From: Bacteroidaceae bacterium
GTDB lineage: Bacteria > Bacteroidota > Bacteroidia > Bacteroidales > Bacteroidaceae
Assembly: GCA_017483605.1 (NCBI GenBank)
Contig: JAFUWG010000025.1
Coordinates: forward strand, 1 to 64,000
DNA length: 64,000 bases
Direction: 5' to 3'
In this document: positions 1 to 7,256 of the stretch, one piece after another
Layout: each line of letters opens with the position of its first letter
Numbering within the stretch: position 1 is the stretch's first letter
Notes under the pieces: model-generated
Seen by the model: the letters and a program-made list of their open reading frames with translations, nothing else
What the model was told of the DNA's origin: nothing
Database searches by the model: none
Made by a program: the position numbers and the translations under genes

Positions 1-25
1 CGATAGTCGAATATAGTTGAATACA

Positions 26-175
26 ATGGCGAGAATCAGGAGGAAACTATCAGAAGCCACCAAGTTCAAGATGAGCATGGCGAAGAAAGGAAAGAAGGGC
101 AAGCCCCACAGCGAGACAACCAAGCGAAAGATTGCAATGTCAATGGTGAAGTATTGGCATGGCATACCGAAGTAA
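26..175 (+). CDS. Small basic protein with NUMOD3-like repeats
   Basis: A 49-residue open frame starts at ATG 26, after an in-frame stop at 14-16, and ends TAA at 173-175. The product is very basic. It holds two short helical segments of the pattern xSExTKxKxxxxM, the second reading KPHSETTKRKIAMSMVKYW. These resemble the NUMOD3 DNA-binding motif of homing endonucleases and phage-linked small proteins. It lies at the edge of an apparent integrated element, which fits a mobile-element origin. No catalytic domain is present, and a longer parent gene cut by the window edge is excluded by the upstream stop. The function is unknown and the gene call rests on motif and composition only. Confidence 0.5.
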   Translation: MARIRRKLSEATKFKMSMAKKGKKGKPHSETTKRKIAMSMVKYWHGIPK

Positions 176-303
176 CTATGTTTATAAGGTTCCGTTCGCA
201 TAACACTTTCATGGTCTGTCTCGTTGTGTAGCCACCAAGAACTCAGCGAGTTACAGAGGAATAGCATCTGAAAACTGACCCTCAGAGGGTTGTGTGGCGT
301 AGC

Positions 304-543
304 CTAACTATCCGTTGGACGTGTCACTTCCTCGCTAATGTAACCGTCACGTATCATGGCAGACCGTATGGCGGAATTGATATAACGCCCCCTATTTTCC
401 ACCGCATTTAGAAACTCAGAGGAATAAAAGACATCGTACAGGTCTTTATCCAACTTCATTGCCATCTGCTTCTTTGAGTTTTCTTGCCGTGGTCTACCTG
501 CACCCTCGCGCTTGCCGCCACGATTAGACTTCTTTTCTTCCAT
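304..543 (-). CDS. Small DNA-binding-like protein with GGKREGAGRP motif
   Basis: The product has 79 residues if translated from ATG 543. A TTG-started extension to 591 is unlikely because the -7 element TACCTTTGC lies inside it at 561-569 on the minus strand. The N-terminus carries GGKREGAGRPRQ, a basic GxGRP motif typical of small regulatory or mobilisation-associated proteins in Bacteroidetes mobile elements. The C-terminal half (MKLDKDLYDVF... YINSAIRSAM) reads like a ribbon-helix-helix fold. It is divergent from the gene at 745 and shares a promoter region with inverted repeats, so it may regulate that region. This is inference; no target is known. Confidence 0.65.
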   Translation of the reverse strand: MEEKKSNRGGKREGAGRPRQENSKKQMAMKLDKDLYDVFYSSEFLNAVENRGRYINSAIRSAMIRDGYISEEVTRPTDS

Positions 544-560
544 TGCTTCACGATTTTCCG

Positions 561-701
561 GCAAAGGTACGAATTTCTGTTTTAACGGCAATAATCGACG
601 CTGAAATCTTAATAAACTTTAGTATAACCATATTCAAAGCTAACTAAAGCTAAAGTTTGATTATGGTTATACCATATATGAAATTTTTTTCGTACCTTTG
701 C
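561..701. promoter_or_regulatory. Divergent promoter region with inverted repeats
   Basis: Two Bacteroidetes -7 elements point away from each other: TACCTTTGC at 561-569 on the minus strand and at 693-701 on the plus strand. Between them lies a perfect 10-bp inverted repeat, TATAACCATA at 623-632 and TATGGTTATA at 662-671. Flanking AAACTTTA (614-621) and TAAAGTTT (651-658) also mirror each other. The arrangement suggests an operator controlling both directions, perhaps bound by the small GxGRP protein at 304-543. Confidence 0.6.
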
Positions 702-744
702 ATTGTCAAACAAAACAAGTAGTAACAATAAACATTCAAGCAAT

Positions 745-1068
745 ATGGCAACGACAACAACAACTTCACAGAAAATCGACAAGGCTCTTGAAATCCTCAA
801 GGCACAGGATTGGTATTGGTGCATGAGCGACTACACCCACCCTGCATATGACTATGCTTGCGGCAGCATGAGGGCATTTGTGGAGTTGGTCGCAACCATC
901 AATGACAGCGCGATTGTCAAGGCACTGCGTGACCTTTGGACTGCCACCTATAACTATGTACACGCAACCATGTGGGGCAGCAACGACAAGGCCAAGGCTG
1001 AGTTTGAGGCCACGAAAACCGCTCTCATGGCAGTAATCAAGCCGACGGCATACGCACAGGCAGCATAA
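745..1068 (+). CDS. Hypothetical protein of mobile-element type
   Basis: A 107-residue protein if read from ATG 745 (MATTTTTSQKIDKALEIL); an in-frame start at 703 lies almost on the -7 element at 693-701 and is rejected. The sequence is alpha-helical and rich in Ala, Trp and Tyr, with no signal peptide or membrane segment. I do not recognise a named family. It is the first of a run of small genes leading to the integrase at 1939, and the next gene follows after 39 bases, so they are probably co-transcribed. Its role is unknown. Confidence 0.7.
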   Translation: MATTTTTSQKIDKALEILKAQDWYWCMSDYTHPAYDYACGSMRAFVELVATINDSAIVKALRDLWTATYNYVHATMWGSNDKAKAEFEATKTALMAVIKPTAYAQAA

Positions 1069-1107
1069 AAAGAAGTTTAACCATTTAACCATATAGGAGT
1101 TTCAGAT

Positions 1108-1452
1108 ATGAAAAAGATTGCAGCACTCAGCACCAACGAGATTGTACGCTACACCGTTAAGAACGTCGTAATGAACAACAGCGACACACTCACGGCCACC
1201 TCCAAGGCCATTGAGTTAGAAACCATGAAGAAGCGCATGATGCGCGGCGAGGTGGTGAAGTTCGCCTATATGAAGTTGAACGGCGAAGTGAGAATCGCCG
1301 TCGGTACGCTTCAAGAAAATGCAGTCAAGGCAAACGTGGTGGGAACAGGCATCCCCAAGCGTTTCTACGGATTGTTCGCCTACCTCGACCTCGAGAAAAT
1401 GGATTGGCGTGGCTTTAAGGAAAATCGCTTCATCGGTACGATTGAGAACTAA
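1108..1452 (+). CDS. SH3 beta-barrel (WYL_2/DUF2693-like) protein
   Basis: A 114-residue cytoplasmic protein with AGGAG upstream of the ATG. The central part (GEVVKFAYMKLNGEVRIAVGTL) and the following segment containing FYGLFAYLDLEKMDWRGFK match the general appearance of the WYL_2/DUF2693 family, a Sm-like SH3-barrel domain common in small proteins of Bacteroidetes mobile elements. It presumably binds nucleic acid or a protein partner, but that is family-level inference. It sits between two other small genes in the integrase operon. Confidence 0.7.
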   Translation: MKKIAALSTNEIVRYTVKNVVMNNSDTLTATSKAIELETMKKRMMRGEVVKFAYMKLNGEVRIAVGTLQENAVKANVVGTGIPKRFYGLFAYLDLEKMDWRGFKENRFIGTIEN

Positions 1453-1508
1453 CAACACACGGCAGGGGGAGCAATCCCCCACCGTTTAACGACAAAGGAG
1501 CAAGCAAT

Positions 1509-1826
1509 ATGGAAATGGCAAAGTATATCATGCAGATTTTGAAAACTCAACTCATGGTGGTGTTGTCGTGGGACTTCCACCGTGCGGCAGCAATAGACAA
1601 CGGCCTGCGCTTCAACGTACAGGGGTACAAGTTCCGTGGCGTGGTGGAGGTCGTGTATAACGAAGGGCAAGACCTTTTCGACGTGTCCTTCATCAAGGGC
1701 GGCAAGGTGGTGAAGACCATTGGCGGTGTGTACTTCGACATGTTGGTAGACACCATTGACTACCATGTAGAAAGGACAGCGGACTACGAGCAGCGCGTGA
1801 AGGCCACCTATTCACTTTGCGGCTGA
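1509..1826 (+). CDS. Hypothetical protein of the integrase operon
   Basis: A 105-residue product with a clear purine-rich AAAGGAG at 1494-1500, well spaced from ATG 1509. The sequence alternates beta strands (RFNVQGYKFRGVVEVVYNEG, FDVSFIKGGKVVKTIGGVYF) with helical ends, so it is probably a small alpha/beta or barrel protein. No family is recognised, and there are no catalytic motifs, signal peptide or membrane segment. It is the third small gene before the integrase; a 112-base gap that includes two copies of ACATATAAAAGA separates it from the recombinase. Confidence 0.65.
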   Translation: MEMAKYIMQILKTQLMVVLSWDFHRAAAIDNGLRFNVQGYKFRGVVEVVYNEGQDLFDVSFIKGGKVVKTIGGVYFDMLVDTIDYHVERTADYEQRVKATYSLCG

Positions 1827-1938
1827 CTTCATTCAGGACTGTGCCAAATTGAATATTGGTTGAAAATCAGCGACTTGCATAAACCAACATATAAAAGACA
1901 TTCAAAATTGATTCACACACATATAAAAGAACATTATT

Positions 1939-2526
1939 ATGGCAGCAAAGAACACCAACAGGACAAGTGACTATATCGAATGGAACACCATGCTTACACT
2001 CATTCGCCGTCTGTATCGCGATGGCGATTACCGCATGAGCCTCTTAATCGGTTGCGGCTCATTCTTCGGACTGCGTATCTCAGACCTGCGCCGTCTGACG
2101 TGGGCGATGCTGTTGGACGGTGACAAGTTCACCATTAACGAGCAGAAGACAGGCAAGCGTCGCACGGTGAAGATTAACCGTGACTTTCAGAAGCACATTA
2201 TGGACTGTTTCAAGGCACTGCACATTGAGGACAGAAACGAGAAGTGCTTCCTGTCACACAAGCGCATGGTGTACTCAACTCAGCGTATCAATATCCTGTT
2301 TAAGGAAATCAAGCAGCGGTATAACTTGAAGATAGACCATTTCAGCACCCACACCATGAGAAAGACCTTCGGGCGCAAGGTTTTCGAGTCGGCCGGAGAG
2401 AACGCAAACATGGCATTGATGAGGCTGTCGGAGTTGTTCAATCACAGTTCGCCGCGTATCACCAAAATCTACCTCGGCATCCGCGAACAGGAATTGCTCG
2501 AGACATACGATTTGTTGGACTTCTGA
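1939..2526 (+). CDS. Minimal tyrosine recombinase/integrase
   Basis: A 195-residue site-specific recombinase made of the catalytic domain only. All expected active-site residues are visible: Arg46 (FFGLRISDL), Lys70 (EQKTGKRR), His138 and Arg141 (STHTMRKTF), His169 (LFNHSSPR) and nucleophile Tyr178 (KIYLG). The usual N-terminal SAM-like core-binding domain is missing. The length is close to FimB/FimE-type invertases (about 200 aa) rather than 300-400 aa element integrases. It could integrate the element seen here or invert a DNA segment; no unambiguous attachment or inversion sites could be paired within the window. Confidence 0.9.
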   Translation: MAAKNTNRTSDYIEWNTMLTLIRRLYRDGDYRMSLLIGCGSFFGLRISDLRRLTWAMLLDGDKFTINEQKTGKRRTVKINRDFQKHIMDCFKALHIEDRNEKCFLSHKRMVYSTQRINILFKEIKQRYNLKIDHFSTHTMRKTFGRKVFESAGENANMALMRLSELFNHSSPRITKIYLGIREQELLETYDLLDF

Positions 2527-2929
2527 GGCGATTTTGATTATATTTCGTTAATAATCGGCAACAGATTGAGGCGTTCTTCAAGAAAATGTGTATCTTTGTG
2601 GCGCATTTCCGAATGGATTTGCAGGACATATTGAGAAAAGCGCATTTTCGCGTTACCCCGTCGGTGGAACTTGGACACTTCCATACAAAGTAAGTCGGAG
2701 TAATGAGAAGAACGCCTTTCTTGGTGTGGTTTCGTAACGTACCGCGATAATTCGTCACGTTTAACGAAATAGCATCGAGTGGGGCTTGTTCATTCTCCTT
2801 ATTCAACTTACAGGGAGTCCAAGCCCTACACCGATGAATGAGGCAGATGAGGCTCCACTTTTCCTATGTCTTCATGTCAAACGATTAACGGCACTCAGAC
2901 TGAGCCGATGGGGTGCAACTGACATCAAT
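2527..2929 (+). promoter_or_regulatory. Leader and promoter before the BspA-like gene
   Basis: A 403-base region without a convincing gene. TATCTTTG at 2591-2598 is a good -7 element for the LRR gene, leaving a leader of more than 300 bases. The LRR frame stays open back to 2786, but the residues before ATG 2930 lack a signal peptide and are probably untranslated. The long leader may hold regulatory structure, though no strong hairpin was seen. Confidence 0.5.
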
Positions 2930-4600
2930 ATGAGCCAAGGCATCTTAAAAAGTCTGTTGAGTGTTTTCTTCCTAACAACATGTCATACCATGTTGGCGCA
3001 CGATTTTAAGGAAGATGGGATTTATTACAACGCTTCTTCAAAGACGAAAGAAGCCTATGTAACCTTTTATGGTAGAGACCCGCAAGCAACATATAGAGGA
3101 AATGTCGTCATCCCCGAAACGGTGTACCATGAAGGGGTAACGTATAGGGTTGTCGGTATCGGTGACTGTGCTTTCCGTGGTAATACCATCTCCACTGTAA
3201 AACTACCAAACAGCATCAAGTCTATCGGCTCTGCGGCCTTTGCAGAAACACCAATAGTTTCTATTGACATTCCCGAAAGTGTTACTGTTATTGACATAAA
3301 AGCATTTCAAGACTGCAAACGGTTAGACATGATAAAGATACCGAGCAGAGTATCTAAGATAGGCGAATATGCGTTTCGGAATTGCACAAAGTTATGGAAA
3401 ATCGACATTCCTAACAGTGTTACATTTCTTGGTGAATTTGCGTTTGCCTACTGCGATAACCTCCAATACGTGACACTTTCCAAGAACGCGAAACGTATTG
3501 ATGACGGAACATTTATTGGCTGCGTTAATTTAAGTTCTGTCGAAATACCCGAGGGCGTGAACGTCATAGGAAGGGGAGCGTTTGAAAACTGCACAGGCTT
3601 AAAGACAGTTGTCATTCCTAACAGTGTAGAGTCATGTGATTACTTCGCATTTCGGGGCTGCGAAAACCTACGTTCGATAACAATCCCACGAGGAAAGAAA
3701 AGGGATTGGATTCTCATACCCTCAAACTGTGTATCTTCGGAGGCCAAGGAATCAACCGAAGAAATCAGAAAGCGAGAGGAAGCCGCAAGGCGTGAGGAAG
3801 CTCAGCGTCAAGAACGAGAACGTAAAGAGAAGGAACTTGAACAACTCAGACAATCGGCATTTCAACATGACCCTGTTATCATAGCACTAAACTCTCTCAA
3901 GAAAGAAGGTGGCATGGCCAATATGTTTGATTACGACTTGTATTTGACTGAGTACAATTCGGGATTCTGCAAGTTGAGGCTTTACATAAAGCCCACAAAA
4001 AAGACAAAGGAACTGAGTAAGCGATTTTGGGATAGCTACGAACAGAGTCGTAGCAATGAAGCGTCTTTTGATAGTGAGTTCGTCGTAGACGGATTGAATG
4101 AGGTTTTTGCATACGTTAATCTCAGCCTAATGGACGTGGTAATAAGTGGGGGAAATAACCGTATTTACAAATTCCAAATGGCAGGGAATACCAACAAGAA
4201 AGCAACAAAGACAACATTGATCTGGCCCGAATGGGAAGTTATTGGATGGCAAAACGGAGCATCCTATCTGCAAACAACAGAAGATGAGGTAGGCAGGGAG
4301 CAAATAGTATGCGGTAACGTGAATTTAGGTGATGTTCCATTTTTGCAAAAGACATACGATAAGGGTAAGTTTTTGTTTTTTATGGATTTTACCTTACCAT
4401 ATTCCGATTTGTATGCTATAACTGCAAATGGCAAGAAAAAACCGTGTGAACTTGGGAAAGGTGTATCACTTCCAAGTGGTAGAAGTTCCTTTCAGACAAC
4501 ACCAAGACAGCCGACATACAGGCATGGAACAGGTAGTGGAACCTACCGCCCCTCAAACAGTTCAAGACATGGTGGAATGTATAGAAACATAGGTCGATAA
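2930..4600 (+). CDS. Secreted BspA-like leucine-rich repeat protein
   Basis: The start at ATG 2930 gives 556 residues beginning with a signal peptide (MSQGILKSLLSVFFLTTCHT); the upstream in-frame extension lacks one. About seven 23-residue repeats follow, of the BspA/TpLRR type with pattern AFxxCxxLxxIxIPxSVxxIG. Next come a highly charged coiled-coil stretch (EEIRKREEAARREEAQ) and a C-terminal domain of about 230 residues with a basic, Gly/Tyr/Arg-rich tail. BspA-like repeats are commonly surface adhesins in oral and gut Bacteroidetes. The gene lies beside the integrase and 16 bases before a WG-repeat gene, and appears to be element cargo. The export route and ligand are unknown. Confidence 0.85.
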   Translation: MSQGILKSLLSVFFLTTCHTMLAHDFKEDGIYYNASSKTKEAYVTFYGRDPQATYRGNVVIPETVYHEGVTYRVVGIGDCAFRGNTISTVKLPNSIKSIGSAAFAETPIVSIDIPESVTVIDIKAFQDCKRLDMIKIPSRVSKIGEYAFRNCTKLWKIDIPNSVTFLGEFAFAYCDNLQYVTLSKNAKRIDDGTFIGCVNLSSVEIPEGVNVIGRGAFENCTGLKTVVIPNSVESCDYFAFRGCENLRSITIPRGKKRDWILIPSNCVSSEAKESTEEIRKREEAARREEAQRQERERKEKELEQLRQSAFQHDPVIIALNSLKKEGGMANMFDYDLYLTEYNSGFCKLRLYIKPTKKTKELSKRFWDSYEQSRSNEASFDSEFVVDGLNEVFAYVNLSLMDVVISGGNNRIYKFQMAGNTNKKATKTTLIWPEWEVIGWQNGASYLQTTEDEVGREQIVCGNVNLGDVPFLQKTYDKGKFLFFMDFTLPYSDLYAITANGKKKPCELGKGVSLPSGRSSFQTTPRQPTYRHGTGSGTYRPSNSSRHGGMYRNIGR

Positions 4601-4616
4601 TAACAACAGAATGTAT

Positions 4617-6452
4617 ATGGCACTGATTAAATGTAAAGAATGTGGTCGTGAAATCTCCGACAAGGCTACTGCCTGCATACATTGCGGCTGTCCTGTGAAT
4701 AGTTCACACAATCCAAGTGAGGAACAATACAAACCGTCGAAGAAGAAAAGATGGTTGGTCGTAGGACTTGCAGGCGTGGCCGTAGTTGCTTTCGCTGCGG
4801 CTTTCCTGCATAAATCCATGTTCGAGGGCGAAAATGACGGTCAAACGTCTCTTTTTGGAGGTGATGAGGCCGCAGAGGTGGTTGTCACACCGGAGTTTGC
4901 TGAGGCTGTCAGACAGTACGACCAACTCGAGCCGTTCAGTGACGGTATGGCTGCGGTCGGCAAGAATGGCAAGTGGGGGTACATTAACCACAAGGGCGAA
5001 GAAGTCATTCCATGTCAGTTTGATTCGGAGGCAGAAGAAGGCGAGGGAGGCGAGCTGAACTTCGGAAAAACATATTGTGTTTCTCATAAATTTAGTGAAG
5101 GTGTGGCTGTTGTACGCCTCAACGAAAAGTGGGGTGTGATTAACAAGAAAGGAAATGTTATCGTTGAATATGGAAGGTATGAGTATATCGATGACTGCCA
5201 TGACGGTTTATTGTACGTTCATAGCGACAATAAATCTTTTTTCTTGAATACAAAGGGAGATGTTGCAATAGATGCTTCAGAATATGGGAGCGCACTTCCA
5301 TTTAGTGATGGATTTTGCCGTGTCTGCAAAAATGATAAGTTCGGATATATTGACACAAATGGGGTTTTGGTTATCCCGTGTCAATATTCCTCTGCACGTT
5401 CTTTTTCAGAGGGAAAGGCTATTGTGAATTTTTCCGATGGAGGGTACACATGTATAGATAAGCAAGGAAACGAGTTGTATCATAGAAAAGGGCTTAACGT
5501 CGAATTTACGTCAGGAGAGTATCACGACGGCCTCATGGATGTGTATGACAGTAATAGTCGGTATTACTACAAATGTGGCTATGTGAATGAAAACGGTGAC
5601 ATTGTGATACCCTGTCAATACAATAGTTATGACGGATTCGACAATGGCGTTTATTCATTCAACGACGGCTTTTCCTACATATACATGAATCCCAATGACG
5701 GTGATGCAACACCAATTTTCATAGACAAGCAAGGAGGAAAACACACGTTCCCCTACAAGCCCTTAGAGGGAAACATGGGAGAACACAAAGTGTTTTCCGA
5801 GGGAATGGCATGTGTTGTGAGTGATGAAAGGGTCGGTTTCATTGATTCGACAGGAAAACTTGCTATTCCGTTCAAATATAGTATCTGCTATGACGAACAC
5901 TATACATGGTCAGATGGTTACGGAGTTTTTTATAATGGTGTGGCCCTTGTGCAAATGGGAGATAAGTGGGGGTATGTGGATAAAAATGGCAACGACACAT
6001 TTACACAAGATGATGCTGACGCATACGCCGATAAAATCAAGGCACAGGCAGAAGAAGACCAAAAGGTGCGTGAACGTGCAGAAGAACAGCGGCGTTTGGC
6101 GAATCAGAATGAAAGTTCATCCATGAGCAATAGCAGTGACGGAGATGACGATTATAGCCAATATTCTACGGATGAAGGTCGAAGCGCGTATTTGGAAGTG
6201 CTGCGATTACAAAAGGCTGCACGCCGTCTTATTGACGAGTCAGCCCCGTATCGTAACATTATGAAGTCTGAGGTTTATGGGTCATATAATTACCAAGTCG
6301 CAAGGATGCGGAACATCGACATTCTCAAAGAGGCGATTGCAAACCAAGAGAGAGCACTGAACATTGCAAAAAGCAAGTTACATGACGAATCGCTTATACG
6401 CGAACTGAGCGGTCAGTTAAAACTTTTGGAACAAGCACGAAATTCTGATTAG
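4617..6452 (+). CDS. Zinc-ribbon membrane protein with WG repeats
   Basis: A 611-residue protein from ATG 4617 (MALIKCKECG); an ATG two codons upstream is also possible. The N-terminus is a zinc ribbon (CKECG...CIHCGCP), then a single transmembrane helix (about residues 47-65). A long array of WG repeats follows, with the signature KWGYINxxGEEVIPCQFD recurring about eight times up to residue 470. The C-terminus has a Ser/Asp-rich linker and coiled coils. The topology suggests a cytoplasmic zinc ribbon and an exported WG array, or the reverse. WG repeats are usually considered binding modules. It is probably co-transcribed with the LRR gene. Confidence 0.85.
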   Translation: MALIKCKECGREISDKATACIHCGCPVNSSHNPSEEQYKPSKKKRWLVVGLAGVAVVAFAAAFLHKSMFEGENDGQTSLFGGDEAAEVVVTPEFAEAVRQYDQLEPFSDGMAAVGKNGKWGYINHKGEEVIPCQFDSEAEEGEGGELNFGKTYCVSHKFSEGVAVVRLNEKWGVINKKGNVIVEYGRYEYIDDCHDGLLYVHSDNKSFFLNTKGDVAIDASEYGSALPFSDGFCRVCKNDKFGYIDTNGVLVIPCQYSSARSFSEGKAIVNFSDGGYTCIDKQGNELYHRKGLNVEFTSGEYHDGLMDVYDSNSRYYYKCGYVNENGDIVIPCQYNSYDGFDNGVYSFNDGFSYIYMNPNDGDATPIFIDKQGGKHTFPYKPLEGNMGEHKVFSEGMACVVSDERVGFIDSTGKLAIPFKYSICYDEHYTWSDGYGVFYNGVALVQMGDKWGYVDKNGNDTFTQDDADAYADKIKAQAEEDQKVRERAEEQRRLANQNESSSMSNSSDGDDDYSQYSTDEGRSAYLEVLRLQKAARRLIDESAPYRNIMKSEVYGSYNYQVARMRNIDILKEAIANQERALNIAKSKLHDESLIRELSGQLKLLEQARNSD

Positions 6453-6536
6453 CAATTACCCTCAGAAGCGGTAGCCAATATTCAAGACTGATTATTTTTG
6501 AATATCAGAAAACGTCGGAAACACCGATAAACAATG

Positions 6537-6575
6537 GGATTGAGCCTCAACATCGAGACTCAATCCTATCTTTTT
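6537..6575 (+). terminator. Terminator after the WG-repeat gene
   Basis: A 12-bp stem with one mismatch, GGATTGAGcCTC (6537-6548) and GAGaCTCAATCC (6555-6566), has a 6-base loop and is followed by TATCTTTTT. It is a plausible intrinsic terminator for the LRR/WG transcript. Confidence 0.75.
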
Positions 6576-6608
6576 GCCCGAAATGACCTGTTTTTGAATA
6601 TTTTTCAG

Positions 6609-6617
6609 TACCTTTGC
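6609..6617 (+). promoter_or_regulatory. Promoter of the phosphatase gene
   Basis: TACCTTTGC matches the Bacteroidetes -7 consensus and lies about 145 bases 5' of ATG 6763. The leader between them is AT-rich and no strong hairpin was seen. Confidence 0.65.
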
Positions 6618-6762
6618 AGCCGCAAGTCTACCCCTTTTGACGGTACGCCTTATAACATGGTCATCAGCAAATGAGGGTTAGAAGACTAATATAAAGATTG
6701 TAAACCACAATGTAAACCGATAAAATATAATATCAAATAAAGTTTTGAATAACAATAAGATA

Positions 6763-7224
6763 ATGCGAATACTATTTGTCTGCCTCGGCAATATTTGCCG
6801 TTCACCGATGGCCGAGGCAATCATGCGTAAATTGGTGAACGAGAGAGGACTAAGTGCGGAGTATGAAATTGATTCTGCAGGTCTGATTGGCTACCATGAA
6901 GGCGAAGGTTCCGACCCTCGCATGAAGGCTCATGCATGGCGACATGGCTACCATCTGACACACATTTCCCGTCCCATCCGAGAGATAGACTTTGACCTCT
7001 TCGACCTCATCGTCAGCATGGACGACAGCAACTGGGACCGCCTGCATCGGCTGGCTCCCACCTTGGAGGCGGAGGCAAAGATTGTGCGGATGACCGACTA
7101 CTGCCAGACACACACCATCGACCATGTGCCCGACCCTTATTATGGCGGCGAACAAGGATTTGAAAATGTGATTGAGATTTTGGAAGATGCCTGTGCAGGA
7201 CTGCTGGACAGTTTGCAAGCCTAA
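6763..7224 (+). CDS. Low-molecular-weight protein-tyrosine phosphatase
   Basis: A 153-residue cytoplasmic enzyme from ATG 6763; the upstream TTG start is unnecessary. The signature P-loop CLGNICRS starts at residue 7 (nucleophile Cys7, Arg13), and the general acid is in DPYYGG (Asp124), both in the standard positions of the LMW-PTP family. Such enzymes dephosphorylate tyrosines of bacterial kinases and polysaccharide export proteins, or arginine phosphates. No tyrosine kinase or capsule gene is next to it, so the substrate is unknown. It is convergent with the GH3 gene, with 32 bases between the stops. Confidence 0.95.
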   Translation: MRILFVCLGNICRSPMAEAIMRKLVNERGLSAEYEIDSAGLIGYHEGEGSDPRMKAHAWRHGYHLTHISRPIREIDFDLFDLIVSMDDSNWDRLHRLAPTLEAEAKIVRMTDYCQTHTIDHVPDPYYGGEQGFENVIEILEDACAGLLDSLQA

Positions 7225-7256
7225 AAATCTCCATCACACTTTCAAACGCCACACGA

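Noticed and set aside
609..824. A 71-codon minus-strand frame across the divergent promoter region
   Set aside because: It covers both the inverted repeats and the 5' part of the gene at 745; composition is typical of a chance frame.
2459..2806. A 115-codon minus-strand frame between the integrase and LRR genes
   Set aside because: It overlaps the integrase end, has atypical composition and crosses the LRR gene promoter.
6478..6505. ATATTCAA/TTGAATAT inverted repeat and the repeated TTTTTGAATAT at 6495 and 6591 as recombination sites for the integrase
   Set aside because: Short and A/T-rich, with no matching partner convincingly placed at the other end of the element.
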